This document shows positions 37,474-46,161 of a stretch of DNA of 47,047 nt, one piece after another. The translations under genes and the position numbers were made by a program. Where the stretch lies: assembly GCA_025361165.1 (NCBI GenBank), contig JANYAU010000093.1:1-47047 (forward strand), in the 5' to 3' direction. Below the pieces are notes generated by a model, which ran no database searches, was not told the origin of the DNA, and worked only from the letters and a program-made list of their open reading frames with translations. Each line of letters starts with the position of its first letter. The first letter of the stretch is position 1. The stretch is from Betaproteobacteria bacterium (GTDB taxonomy: Bacteria > Pseudomonadota > Gammaproteobacteria > Burkholderiales > Thiobacteraceae).

Positions 37474-39036
37474 TCAATTTTGGAACTTGTATTTTATTTT
37501 ATGCGTGCTGCCGGGTGCGAGATCAATGGTCTTTGAATACGGGCTAAAGGTTGCGTTGACGATCAGAATAGTGTGTTTGCCAGAAGATAATTTCAAATCA
37601 TGCAGAGGCGGGGTAACGCCGAGACGCTGGCCGTCGACGAAGACCTCGCCCCAGGGACTGATGGCCAGCGTGACAGAGGCGTCGCCCATGGCAGTAGGCT
37701 TAGAAATCGTTTCGGATTTTTTCGCGGTATTGATTTTGGCTTTTTCGTTTTTCGTTTTGGTTTTTTCCGTGGCCTGGGTTAAAACCGGCTTGTCCGCCGG
37801 GGTTGCCTCGTGTTTGGTATCGCTAACCTCTTTTGGCGCATCGGCTATGGCAAGTACTGGCGCAGCGGGTTGCGCCGCCGGTGCCGCCTGCTGTGCCATG
37901 CCGGGGCTAAGACTCGTTGCGGGTGGGGCTGCTTGGCTTGACGTTGTGGTCGGCGGCGCGGGTTGTTGTTTGGTCTTGCTCAAAACAACGACTGCAGCAA
38001 AGGTGACAATCATCGCCGGGATTGCGGCATAAAGCATAAAGCGTTGCGTGTTCCACCAACCATCGCGCGAAGCGAGCCCGTTTACGGTGCCAGAGGCGTT
38101 GGCGTTGAGGGGCACTAAGCTGGGCATAATTTGGGTGGTGTCGCCCAAATTCTCGCGCAGCTGCTTGCGGCGCTCCATGCTCTCTTCCGGCTTAGGTTGT
38201 TCACCGGAGGCCGAGATATCCATGGTTTTGTAGCGCTTAAGATCGCGCGCCATTTCCTTGGCATTTTGGTAGCGTTTGTCCGGATGCTTAGCCAGCGCTT
38301 TGAGCACGATAAAGTTAATCGAGTCGGGGATGTTCTGGTTGAAGGCTTTGGGCGGGATCGGCTCATCGTTCAGAATCTGATACATGATGGCGCTGATATT
38401 TTCGCCCGCGAATGGTGTTTTTCCGGCGAGCATTTCATACAGCACCACGCCGAGCGAAAAAATATCGGAACGGCCATCGACGGCTTGCCCCACCACTTGC
38501 TCCGGCGACATGTACTTGGGCGAACCCATCACCATCCCGGACATGGTGCGCGAGGCGGAAGACATTTGCGCGATGCCGAAGTCGGTGATTTTTACCAAGC
38601 CGTTTTTCATCACCATTACATTGGCCGGCTTGACGTCGCGATGGACGATGCCATGTTCGTGCGCAAATCCCAAACCATCGGCGACTTGCGAGGCGATATG
38701 CGTTATTTTTTCGATCGGCAGTACGACACCGGAGTCGAGAATTTCACGCAGTTCCTTGCCTTCCAGGAACTCCATCGCCATATAGGCCACGCCTTCAGTG
38801 CGGCCGACGTCGTAGACAGTGACGATATTGGGATGGTTGAGTTTGCCGGCAGACTGCACTTCACGTTGGAAGCGCTTCTCGAAATTGGCCAGCTCCTCTT
38901 TGGAGAGGTCGAGGTTGATGGTTTTGATCGCGACCGTGCGGTCGATGAGCGGATCTACGGCCTTGTAAACGACGCCCATGGCGCCCTGACCGATCTCCTC
39001 GACGATCACGTAGCGGCCGAGTTTCTCGATGACCAT
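37474..39036 (-). CDS. Membrane Ser/Thr protein kinase with C-terminal PEGA domain
   Basis: A 520-residue Hanks-type kinase. The cytoplasmic kinase domain (about 8-265) has the glycine loop IGQGAMGVVYKA, lysine in VAIKTINL, HRDVKPANVMV, DFGIAQMS, an activation loop rich in Ser/Thr and PKYMSPEQV. One transmembrane helix (about 332-353) is followed by a long Ala/Pro/Lys-rich linker and a PEGA domain (about 450-520, with VTLAISPWGEVFVDGQRLGV) on the periplasmic side. Start at ATG 39036; the ORF-track start is an upstream TTG. It lies between two PP2C-FHA pairs, divergent from the second. Confidence 0.92.
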   Translation of the reverse strand: MVIEKLGRYVIVEEIGQGAMGVVYKAVDPLIDRTVAIKTINLDLSKEELANFEKRFQREVQSAGKLNHPNIVTVYDVGRTEGVAYMAMEFLEGKELREILDSGVVLPIEKITHIASQVADGLGFAHEHGIVHRDVKPANVMVMKNGLVKITDFGIAQMSSASRTMSGMVMGSPKYMSPEQVVGQAVDGRSDIFSLGVVLYEMLAGKTPFAGENISAIMYQILNDEPIPPKAFNQNIPDSINFIVLKALAKHPDKRYQNAKEMARDLKRYKTMDISASGEQPKPEESMERRKQLRENLGDTTQIMPSLVPLNANASGTVNGLASRDGWWNTQRFMLYAAIPAMIVTFAAVVVLSKTKQQPAPPTTTSSQAAPPATSLSPGMAQQAAPAAQPAAPVLAIADAPKEVSDTKHEATPADKPVLTQATEKTKTKNEKAKINTAKKSETISKPTAMGDASVTLAISPWGEVFVDGQRLGVTPPLHDLKLSSGKHTILIVNATFSPYSKTIDLAPGSTHKIKYKFQN

Positions 39037-39072
39037 GTAATTTAAGGAATATGCCGGCAAGTTAGGAGACCT

Positions 39073-39101
39073 AAAGTAGTTTTTATCGGCAACCGTGTCA
39101 A
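39073..39101 (-). promoter_or_regulatory. Predicted kinase promoter
   Basis: On the minus strand, a perfect TTGACA (39101-39096), exactly 17 bases, then TACTTT (39078-39073), a weak -10. The start is expected near 39066, about 30 bases before the kinase ATG. Confidence 0.5.
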
Positions 39102-39172
39102 GTTACTGAACCCCAGCGTGCCTCAAGTTTTGCTACACGCCACCCGTTAAACGGGAGACTGCGCATTGAGTT

Positions 39173-39188
39173 TGGCACAAAAACTGCT
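39173..39188 (+). promoter_or_regulatory. Candidate sigma-54 promoter of the second PP2C-FHA pair
   Basis: TGGCAC (39173-39178), five bases, CTGCT (39184-39188). The GG and GC elements have the exact spacing of the known -24/-12 consensus TGGCAC-N5-TTGCA. A palindrome CCCGTT-A-AACGGG (39143-39155) lies 18 bases upstream. The leader to the ATG at 39333 would be about 130 bases. Confidence 0.5.
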
Positions 39189-39332
39189 ATTTTAAGTAAA
39201 AATCCTTGTGGGGTATAAGGTATTCTAGCTGCATGAACAAAAGTTAAATTATGCCAGCAACGGCAACGGTAACATTTCAAAACGCGTTATACAAATAAGC
39301 CTGCGGTTGCCTAGCGGGAGAGAGTGCGATCG

Positions 39333-40145
39333 ATGAAGCTCAAGCATGCGCTTACCATAGCCAGCGCGACCGACGCGGGCCTGGTTAGAAATTTCAATGA
39401 GGACAGCGTTACGGCCGACGAAGATTCCGGCCTCGTAGTGCTGGCCGACGGCATGGGTGGCTATAAAGCCGGCGATGTGGCGAGCGGTATGGCGACCATG
39501 ATTATTGGCAACGAACTCAAAGAAAAGTTTGCCAAAGGGGTGGGAAAGTCCAACGGTGTGGACTTAGAGACTGAGTTATTGCGCGATGCGGTGAGCCGTG
39601 CCAACCAAGCCATCTATCATGCGGCACACAATAAAACACAGTTTCAGGGTATGGGCACCACCGTTGTCATCACGCTGTTCCGCGATAATATTGTGACTAT
39701 CGCGCACGTTGGCGATTCACGCTTGTACCGTTTACGTAACGACAAATTGGAGCAACTTACGGTAGACCATTCCTTGTTGCAAGAGCAGGTGCAACTGGGG
39801 CTGATATCGACCGAAGACGCCCGGGTTTCGCATAATCGCAATTTGGTGACGCGCGCCTTGGGCGTGAACCAGACGATAGCCGTGGACGTGCGCCAAGAGC
39901 GCTCACAGCCGGGTGACATTTACTTGCTATGTTCCGATGGCTTGAACGATATGGTGGATGACGCCGATATCGAGCTCGCGATGGTGTCGATCAAGGAGAA
40001 TATTCCCTTGTTGGTACAGCAGTTGGTGCTGATGGCCAACGACAACGGCGGTCACGACAATATTTCGGTCGCAGCCATTAAAGTGGAAAAACCGTTTCCG
40101 CTGCGCACCGGATTTTTTTCGCGCTGGTTCAGCGCTCACGCTTAA
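39333..40145 (+). CDS. PP2C-family Ser/Thr protein phosphatase (second copy)
   Basis: A 270-residue PP2C phosphatase, paralogous to the one at 35413. Motifs: RNFNEDSVTAD, VLADGMGGYKAGDVASGMA, GMGTTVVITLF, GDSRLYRLR, LLCSDGLNDMVDD and GGHDNISVAAI; all metal ligands are present. No membrane segment. I choose the ATG at 39333 with GGGAGAGAG upstream over the in-frame GTG three codons earlier. It is divergent from the kinase and followed after 16 bases by an FHA gene, repeating the order of the first pair. Confidence 0.93.
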   Translation: MKLKHALTIASATDAGLVRNFNEDSVTADEDSGLVVLADGMGGYKAGDVASGMATMIIGNELKEKFAKGVGKSNGVDLETELLRDAVSRANQAIYHAAHNKTQFQGMGTTVVITLFRDNIVTIAHVGDSRLYRLRNDKLEQLTVDHSLLQEQVQLGLISTEDARVSHNRNLVTRALGVNQTIAVDVRQERSQPGDIYLLCSDGLNDMVDDADIELAMVSIKENIPLLVQQLVLMANDNGGHDNISVAAIKVEKPFPLRTGFFSRWFSAHA

Positions 40146-40161
40146 ACGAGGTTTTTAAGGT

Positions 40162-40857
40162 ATGGCAAAGCTAGTTTTGAGTTTGAACGGGTCGGTGATC
40201 GGCAATTATTTCCTAGAAAAGGAGCGCTTTTCCATCGGGCGCAAACCAACGTGTGACATTCAGATCAACGACCAGGGTGTGTCCAAGGAGCACGTGGTCA
40301 TTCTCACCGTGGGTAACGATCAAATTTTGGAAGACTTGGGGTCCACTAATGGTACCCAAGTAAACGGACAAGACACTAAACGCCAGATATTGCAGAATGG
40401 CGACGTGATCGAGGTCGGGCGCTACCGCGTAAAATTCGTCAGCCAAAAAGCCATGCCGGATATGGATTTCGACAAGACATTGATGATCCCCGCGTTTGAC
40501 CGCACTAAGCTCAGGCAAGAGGAGGCGGACAAGCGCGGGCCAGACACAGAAAGTATATCCACGGCGGTCGCCAATGCGCGCAACGTCAAAACCATCTTTC
40601 CGCTAGGCGCGGTACACGGGATCAGTGGCGAACTTGCGGGGCAAGAAATCGAATTGGTGCGCGCGATCACTGCTTTGGGTAAACCTGGCAGCAGCGCCAT
40701 TATTAGCCGTCGCCCGGCGGGCTATTTTATTACGCATGTCGCCGGCAAGAAACATCCCATCGTCAACGGCAAAAGCATCGGCGATAGTCCGTTCCCGCTG
40801 GATAATCTGGATCAACTTGAAGTGGGCTTGGACAAACTTCAGTTTTATCTAAAGTAA
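40162..40857 (+). CDS. FHA-domain protein (second copy)
   Basis: A 231-residue protein with the same layout as the first FHA protein. The N-terminal FHA domain shows SIGRKPTCDIQI, GVSKEHVVI and EDLGSTNGTQVNG, so all phosphothreonine-contacting residues are kept. A C-terminal FHA-like half has ITALGKPGSSAIISRRPAGY, PIVNGKSIG and LDNLDQLEVGLDKLQFYLK. TTTAAGG precedes the ATG. It ends six bases from the stop of a convergent SDR gene. Confidence 0.9.
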   Translation: MAKLVLSLNGSVIGNYFLEKERFSIGRKPTCDIQINDQGVSKEHVVILTVGNDQILEDLGSTNGTQVNGQDTKRQILQNGDVIEVGRYRVKFVSQKAMPDMDFDKTLMIPAFDRTKLRQEEADKRGPDTESISTAVANARNVKTIFPLGAVHGISGELAGQEIELVRAITALGKPGSSAIISRRPAGYFITHVAGKKHPIVNGKSIGDSPFPLDNLDQLEVGLDKLQFYLK

Positions 40858-40863
40858 ATCGCG

Positions 40864-41598
40864 TTATGCGGTAAATACCCGGCCATTCTCGTCGCGGCTA
40901 TCCGGCCCTATCAAGTAGAGATAAAGCGGCATGAGGCTTTCCATAGTGGGAAGCTGTTCACGGTTTTCGGCGGGATGGCTGATGAGGCGTTGCGGTGAAC
41001 GCACCGGGCCGGGTACGATGGCATTCATCCGCAAGTGCGGATGGGGCGTGAGTTCTTCCGACCAAATTTTTACTACGGTTTCTACCCCTGCTTTCGATAC
41101 AGCGAACGCGCCCCAGTACGCAGTGGGCGCATGGCCATGGGTCTCCGAGGTAAATACTACTGCGCTGTCCGGCGCGCGCGTCAGTAAAGGCAAGCATGCG
41201 CGCGTCAGCGCAACCGGAGCGGCAAGATTGACGCGTAAAGTCCCCATCCATTGATCCAGTGTTTGTAATGCTAAAGGGACTAAACCCTCAAAGCGTGCAG
41301 CGTTGTGCAAAATGCCGTCGAGCCGCCCGAGCTGGTCGAAGACTGTCTGCGCCATCGCCTTGAATTGTTCATCACTGGTTTGCGCTAAATCCAGTTTGAG
41401 CGCCATGGGCTCCGGGTATCCGGCGTTGACGATTTCGTCGTATACCGCGTCAAGCCGTTTTTGATTGCGACCCAAGAGCAACACGGTAGCACCGTGGTGG
41501 GCGTAGGTGATGGCGGCAGTTTTTCCGATGCCTTGACCAGCGCCGGTGACGAGGATCACGCGGTCCTTTAGCAGATCGGGAGCGGGGGTGTAGTTCAT
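40864..41598 (-). CDS. SDR-family protein (YciK-like) with altered catalytic residues
   Basis: A 244-residue short-chain dehydrogenase/reductase fold protein. The nucleotide motif VTGAGQGIGK, a HNAA loop and the post-catalytic VPGPVRSPQR are present. At the active site it reads TSETHGHAPTAYWGAFAVSK: the YxxxK tyrosine is Phe (codon TTC) and the serine 13 residues earlier is Glu, while the lysine is kept. It resembles YciK-like proteins, whose function is unclear. Start at ATG 41598; the ORF-track start is 24 codons upstream. It lies 107 bases downstream of hpnE on the same strand and may be part of that operon. Confidence 0.82.
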   Translation of the reverse strand: MNYTPAPDLLKDRVILVTGAGQGIGKTAAITYAHHGATVLLLGRNQKRLDAVYDEIVNAGYPEPMALKLDLAQTSDEQFKAMAQTVFDQLGRLDGILHNAARFEGLVPLALQTLDQWMGTLRVNLAAPVALTRACLPLLTRAPDSAVVFTSETHGHAPTAYWGAFAVSKAGVETVVKIWSEELTPHPHLRMNAIVPGPVRSPQRLISHPAENREQLPTMESLMPLYLYLIGPDSRDENGRVFTA

Positions 41599-41705
41599 TG
41601 CGTTTTTATCCAAAAAATGAGCGCGCATTGTAGCTGGTTCCACTGCCGAGTGCGTAGGGGTAGGCCTCAAGAAAGGGCTCGTGCGGCGGGAGCGAGTTCG
41701 ACGTT

Positions 41706-42998
41706 TTATGTCGCGCTAGCGCTTAATACCCGGCGCGCACTATCGATCCCGCTGCGCACCGCGGCTTCCAGCGTGGCGGGATACGCCGAGGCTGTGTAAT
41801 CTCCGGCAAGCCAGAGACCCGGTAGCGGTGTCTGATTGTTCGGGCGAGCTAAATTCGGCGTACAAGCGAAGGTCGCGCGCTTTTCGGCGATCACTTGCGT
41901 CCAGTGCGGTGGCCCCACTAAACCTAATTTCCCTTGTAACTCTTTGGCTACTATCGAAGCTAATTCTGCATGACTCAGTTTTTCATGTGCGCCCTCGGCG
42001 CTAATCACTACCGCCATCAAGCCCGGTTGATTAGTGAGCGCGCCGCGATCGAATACCCATTGGCTGAGGGTTTGCGTTAGCCCCAGCATCGGGAAGCGCA
42101 GGCGTACCGTCGCATCGTATTGCAAATAGACGGTATAGATGGGCTGATAGCGCAGCGCATTGATTTGAGCGATAGCCGCGTGTAAGGGTGCAAGATGTCC
42201 GAGTAAATTTGCGACGCGGTGTGCGGGAACTGCGCAGATCACATGTGAAAAACTTTCCGCATCCTGTGCATGGTGTAGCATGAAGCCTTCTGCTGCAACC
42301 TCGATGCGTTGAATGCGCTGATTGAGACACAAGGTGCCGATGTGAGCATGTAGGTAGCGCGCGGCGGCATCGGGAAACAAACGGCCTAAATCGACGCGCG
42401 GCAGCAACAGGCGGCTGTCGTCGCGCACCCCGAAAAACGCATCACGCAAAACGTTGACGAATACTTGCGCTGCGGCGCTCTGCGGCGGCGTATTGAGTGC
42501 GGCAAGGCATAAAGGGTGCCATAAGTAATCGTTAAGCGCAGTGCTTTGCCGATGTTTGGCTAGCAAGGCTGCGACTGTGAGATCAGGTGCGACGGTGAAT
42601 TGCGCATGCTTGAGTGCTGACAGAAAACGCACGGCAGAGAATTTGTCGCGTAATGAAATGCCCCGGCTGCGCAGCAGCCCTGCTGCCAAATGCCAAGGAG
42701 CAGGTAAGCGTGCGGCGCGCAGATAAAATTCGGGCTCAACTTGCAGCGTGAGTGGCGAGGCGTAACAAGCGTCGCGGATTACGACGCCGACTTGTGCCAA
42801 TAAGCGCAGGGTTTCGCGATAAACACCAAGGAAAATATGCTGACCATTGTCGAGGGCCAGACCGTTTATTTCAACGCGCCGCGCCCGCCCGCCAAGCTGC
42901 GCCGCGCTTTCAAATAGGGTGACCGGAATGTGCTGCTCGGCAAGCGTGACCGCGGCGGCGAGTCCCGCCCAACCGCCACCAATGATGGCAACTTGCAT
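41706..42998 (-). CDS. hpnE: Hydroxysqualene dehydroxylase HpnE
   Basis: A 430-residue FAD-dependent amine-oxidase-fold enzyme. The dinucleotide motif VAIIGGGWAGLAAAVTLAE is at residues 3-21, with FESAAQLGGRARR, DNGQHIFLG and the C-terminal FAD contact LWLAGDYTASAYPATLEAAV. In the known pathway HpnE reduces hydroxysqualene to squalene for hopanoids (or carotenoids). The ATG at 42998 follows the hpnD stop by five bases, and the family start is MQVAIIGGG; the ORF-track extension overlaps hpnD. Function is assigned by motif plus neighbours. Confidence 0.93.
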   Translation of the reverse strand: MQVAIIGGGWAGLAAAVTLAEQHIPVTLFESAAQLGGRARRVEINGLALDNGQHIFLGVYRETLRLLAQVGVVIRDACYASPLTLQVEPEFYLRAARLPAPWHLAAGLLRSRGISLRDKFSAVRFLSALKHAQFTVAPDLTVAALLAKHRQSTALNDYLWHPLCLAALNTPPQSAAAQVFVNVLRDAFFGVRDDSRLLLPRVDLGRLFPDAAARYLHAHIGTLCLNQRIQRIEVAAEGFMLHHAQDAESFSHVICAVPAHRVANLLGHLAPLHAAIAQINALRYQPIYTVYLQYDATVRLRFPMLGLTQTLSQWVFDRGALTNQPGLMAVVISAEGAHEKLSHAELASIVAKELQGKLGLVGPPHWTQVIAEKRATFACTPNLARPNNQTPLPGLWLAGDYTASAYPATLEAAVRSGIDSARRVLSASAT

Positions 42999-43003
42999 AA
43001 TAT

Positions 43004-43837
43004 TTAGCGGAACATCCACGTGCGCCAAGCGATCCACAATTTGCGCAAGGGCGTGAGCGAAATGCGCCGATCGAGCATGTGGTAGCCATCATTTTCAATT
43101 TCATTCAGCAGCGTTTGATAGATCGCAGCCATCACCAGTCCCGGGCGTTGGCCGCGGCGGTCTGTTGGGGGTAATTCGGATAGCGCTTGCTGATAGAAAG
43201 TACGGGCGCGCGCGACTTGGTACGCCATTAAGGCGCGAAACGCCGCGCTGGAATGCCCGGCGAGAATATCGCTGTCCTTCACCCCGAATTGCGCCAGCTC
43301 GTCTTGCGGCAGATAAATACGGTTGCGCCGCGCGTCTTCGCCTACGTCACGGATGATGTTGGTGAGCTGAAACGCCAGCCCCAGATCGTGCGCGTATTTC
43401 AGCGTGTTGCGCTCGCTGTAGCCAAAGATGGCTGCGGCGAGTTGCCCCACCACGGCGGCAACGCGGTAACAATACAGTTGCAGCGTTTTGAAATCGGCAT
43501 AGCGCACGTGTTGTAAATCCATTTCCATGCCATCGATGATTTCTTCGAATTGCTCTCGCGCCAAATCGTAGCTGCGAATTGCCGGCAGCAAAGCCTGGCT
43601 TACCGGATGGCTGGGTTGACCGGCAAAGGTACGCGCCAACTCCACGCGCCACCATTCCAGTTTGGTGCGAGCGAGCGTGGCGTCGCTGCATTCATCGGCG
43701 ATGTCATCCACCTCGCGGCAAAATGCATAGAGTGCGGTGATGGCTGCGCGCCGTTCCCGAGGCAAAAACAGAAAGCTGTAATAGAAGCTGGAGCCGCTTT
43801 TAGCTGCTTTTTCTTGGCAGTATTCGGCCGGCGTCAT
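43004..43837 (-). CDS. hpnD: Presqualene diphosphate synthase HpnD
   Basis: A 277-residue trans-isoprenyl diphosphate synthase that condenses two farnesyl diphosphates to presqualene diphosphate. The first Asp motif is CREVDDIADE; the second region is NIIRDVGEDARRNRIYLPQD. Also seen are YYSFLFLPRERRAAI and YCYRVAAVVGQL. Its ATG overlaps the hpnC stop (ATGA), so translation is probably coupled. Phytoene synthase is a related family, but the hpnC-hpnD-hpnE trio favours squalene synthesis. Confidence 0.94.
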   Translation of the reverse strand: MTPAEYCQEKAAKSGSSFYYSFLFLPRERRAAITALYAFCREVDDIADECSDATLARTKLEWWRVELARTFAGQPSHPVSQALLPAIRSYDLAREQFEEIIDGMEMDLQHVRYADFKTLQLYCYRVAAVVGQLAAAIFGYSERNTLKYAHDLGLAFQLTNIIRDVGEDARRNRIYLPQDELAQFGVKDSDILAGHSSAAFRALMAYQVARARTFYQQALSELPPTDRRGQRPGLVMAAIYQTLLNEIENDGYHMLDRRISLTPLRKLWIAWRTWMFR

Positions 43838-44664
43838 TTAATGCTTACGGCGCGATATAGCATGTAGAGCCAGTCGGCAGGCTTCAATACCGGTCGCGCA
43901 TGAAACACGTCGCCGTGCGCCGCATGTAGTTTTTTCAAAATCCGTTCCCCTCCCATAATGATCAAGCGCATTTCGAGCCCAATGCGGCCTTGGAGTTGTT
44001 TGCCCAAGGGTGCGCCGGCTTGCAGTAGTTTGCGGGTGCGCTCAATTTGAAATTGCATGAACGGCCACCATAGCCCGCTCATCTCACCGCGCGCCAGGTG
44101 TTGTTCGGTGATGCCGTATTGTGCCAGCTCATCTTGCGGCAGGTAAATGCGCCCCTTTTGATAATCGATGGCGATGTCCTGTAAAAAATTGATGATCTGC
44201 AAGGCGGAGCAGATGCCGTCAGAAAGCGCGAGTTGGCGCACATCGGTTTCGCCATATAAGTGCAATAGCAGCCGGCCGATGGGATTGGCGGAGCGACGGC
44301 AGTAGTCCATCACCTCGCCGAAATCGGCATAGCGGGTTTTGCTGACGTCTTGGCTAAAGGCGTCGAGCAGATCGTGAAAATACTGAATCGGGAGTTGGTG
44401 GGTCTGAATCACTTGGGCTAAGTCGTGAAACAATGCTTGTTCGCCCGGCTCGCCGCGCTCGATGCGTATCAGCTCGGTACGAAACCGGTCGAGCTTTGCC
44501 AGCCGTGTCTCGGGCGCGTCTTCACCTTCGTCGGCGAAATCATCAGCCTGCCGCGCAAAGGCATAAATGAGCCTAACCGGGTAGCGCAAGTGGCGTGGTA
44601 ACAGGATCGATGCAACGGGGAAGTTTTCGTAGTGCTGGATGGCGTATTCCACCGGGGGCTCCAT
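43834..44664 (-). CDS. hpnC: Hydroxysqualene synthase HpnC
   Basis: A 276-residue paralogue of HpnD that converts presqualene diphosphate to hydroxysqualene. It begins MEPPVEYAIQHYENFPVAS and has the Asp motifs ARQADDFADEGED and NFLQDIAIDYQKGRIYLPQD, plus DYCRRSANPIGRLLL. The ORF track extends it to 44769, but that runs through the tRNA-Leu gene on the opposite strand, so I use the ATG at 44664. First gene of the minus-strand hpnC-hpnD-hpnE operon. The cyclase gene (shc) is not in the window. Confidence 0.93.
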   Translation of the reverse strand: MEPPVEYAIQHYENFPVASILLPRHLRYPVRLIYAFARQADDFADEGEDAPETRLAKLDRFRTELIRIERGEPGEQALFHDLAQVIQTHQLPIQYFHDLLDAFSQDVSKTRYADFGEVMDYCRRSANPIGRLLLHLYGETDVRQLALSDGICSALQIINFLQDIAIDYQKGRIYLPQDELAQYGITEQHLARGEMSGLWWPFMQFQIERTRKLLQAGAPLGKQLQGRIGLEMRLIIMGGERILKKLHAAHGDVFHARPVLKPADWLYMLYRAVSIK

Positions 44665-44700
44665 AAAATGCGCGTAATTTGAGCGACTTAGGTGGTAAAA

Positions 44701-44729
44701 ATGACGCGGAGGCGCGAATCGAATAAAAT
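44701..44729 (+). promoter_or_regulatory. Predicted tRNA-Leu promoter
   Basis: ATGACG (44701-44706), 17 bases, TAAAAT (44724-44729). The start would fall near 44736, about six bases before the mature tRNA. It may also feed tig. Confidence 0.55.
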
Positions 44730-44741
44730 ACACCATTTTTA

Positions 44742-44827
44742 GCGAAAGTGGCGGAATTGGTAGACGCACTGGATTTAGGTTCCAGCGGGTAACCCCCGTG
44801 GGGGTTCGAGTCCCCCCTTTCGCACCA
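44742..44827 (+). tRNA. tRNA-Leu (anticodon UAG)
   Basis: 86 bases including an encoded CCA. The acceptor strand GCGAAAG pairs with CTTTCGC. The D arm holds GGTAGACGC. The anticodon stem CTGGA/TCCAG encloses TTTAGGT with anticodon TAG. A long variable arm (CGGGTAACCCCCG-like) and GGGTTCGAGTCCC T arm mark a class II tRNA. It reads CUA and related leucine codons. Confidence 0.96.
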
Positions 44828-44853
44828 GATCAATTGATTTTAAGGATAGAACC

Positions 44854-46161
44854 ATGCAGGCACAAGTTGAAAGCATTGGGCAATTAGAGCGGCGCATTCG
44901 CATCTCTATCCCCCTCGCTCAAATCGAAGCAGAGGTGGCAAACCGCCTAAAGCGCATCGCGCGTAGTGCGAAAATCCACGGCTTTCGTCCCGGCAAAGTG
45001 CCGATGAAGATTGTGGCTCAGCAGTACGGCGGCCAAGTGCGCCAAGAAGTGATCTCGGAGGCGGGCAGTCAGCGTATTAGCGATACCTTGCGCGAGCAGC
45101 AAATCAAGATCGCGGGATTACCCCGCATCGAGGCGGCGGCGGATGCCGCCAGCAGCGAGCAATTAGAGTTCACAGCGACCTTCGAGGTTTATCCGGAAGT
45201 GGTGGTCGGTAGCATCGCCAGCGCCAAAATTGAGCGTCCAACGGTTCAAGTCACCGAGAGCGATGTCGATAGTACGATTGATATCTTGCGTAAACAGCGG
45301 GCGACTTTCGCCCTTGTGGAGCGTGCTGCACAGAGCGGTGACCAAGTCGATATCGACTACACCGGCACCGTGGATGGCCAGCCCTTCGCGGGGAATGAGG
45401 CTAAAGGATATGTCGTCACCCTTGGCGAAGGCCGGACATTGGCTGACTTCGACCGCCCGATCGAGGGCATGCAAGCAGGCGAATCCAAGACCTTCGACAT
45501 GACCTTCCCCGCTGATTACCACGGCAAGGAAGTGGCGGGCAAAACCGCGAAATTCGAGGTCAAGGTAAACCGAGTGTTGGCCCCCCAGTTACCGGAGATT
45601 GGCCCGGAACTTGCTCAATCGTTAGGTGTGACGGACGGTGATGTGGCCAAGATGCGTGCTGAAGTGCGTACCAATATTGAACGCGAGATTGAAAAACGGA
45701 TCGATAACAAGGTGAAGGAGCAAGTCATGCAAGCGTTGATTGCGGCCACGCCTTTATCAGTACCGCGCGCCTTGATCGACGCTGAACTGGAACGCTTGAT
45801 ACAGCGCGCGCGCCAAGATTTGCAAGGGCGCGGTATTGCAGCCGACGATATGCCGCTACCAAGGGATTTATTTGAAGCGCAAGCGCAGCGTCGTGTGACC
45901 TTGGGGTTGATTCTCGCTGAAGTGGTCAAGGCGAACGATTTGAGAGCACAGCCGGAGCAAGTGCGTAAGCAAGTTGAGGTGTATGCCGAGAGTTATGAAA
46001 AGCCCGAGCAAGTAGTGGCTTGGTACTATGAAAACCCTACTCAGCTCGCGGAAGTGGAGTCATTGGTGCTGGAGCAGAATGTGGTAAGCTGGGCCTTGAA
46101 ACAAGCGCAAGTGGAAGATAAAGCCACTCCTTTTGATGAGCTGATGGGAATCAATAAATGA
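44854..46161 (+). CDS. tig: Trigger factor
   Basis: A 435-residue ribosome-associated chaperone and peptidyl-prolyl isomerase that meets nascent chains at the tunnel exit. The ribosome-binding tail carries [15 protein letters not shown] (GFRxGKxP signature). The FKBP domain (about 150-245) shows [14 protein letters not shown] and [18 protein letters not shown] long helical C-terminal chaperone domain follows. AAGGATAG lies before the ATG. It starts 26 bases after tRNA-Leu and overlaps clpP by four bases (ATGA), the standard tig-clpP-clpX order. Confidence 0.97.
   Translation: MQAQVESIGQLERRIRISIPLAQIEAEVANRLKRIARSAKIHGFRPGKVPMKIVAQQYGGQVRQEVISEAGSQRISDTLREQQIKIAGLPRIEAAADAASSEQLEFTATFEVYPEVVVGSIASAKIERPTVQVTESDVDSTIDILRKQRATFALVERAAQSGDQVDIDYTGTVDGQPFAGNEAKGYVVTLGEGRTLADFDRPIEGMQAGESKTFDMTFPADYHGKEVAGKTAKFEVKVNRVLAPQLPEIGPELAQSLGVTDGDVAKMRAEVRTNIEREIEKRIDNKVKEQVMQALIAATPLSVPRALIDAELERLIQRARQDLQGRGIAADDMPLPRDLFEAQAQRRVTLGLILAEVVKANDLRAQPEQVRKQVEVYAESYEKPEQVVAWYYENPTQLAEVESLVLEQNVVSWALKQAQVEDKATPFDELMGINK

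Noticed and set aside
35413-40857. A type VI secretion locus
   Set aside because: Only regulatory-type parts and a TssQ-like lipoprotein are present; no sheath, baseplate, membrane-complex or effector gene is visible.
41640-41700. Possible third copy of the GGGGCGAGGC repeat (GCGTAGGGGTAGGCCTC)
   Set aside because: Only partly similar and without the second arm; too weak to call.
44665-44769. N-terminal extension of hpnC in the ORF track
   Set aside because: It runs through the 5' part of tRNA-Leu; the ATG at 44664 matches HpnC proteins.
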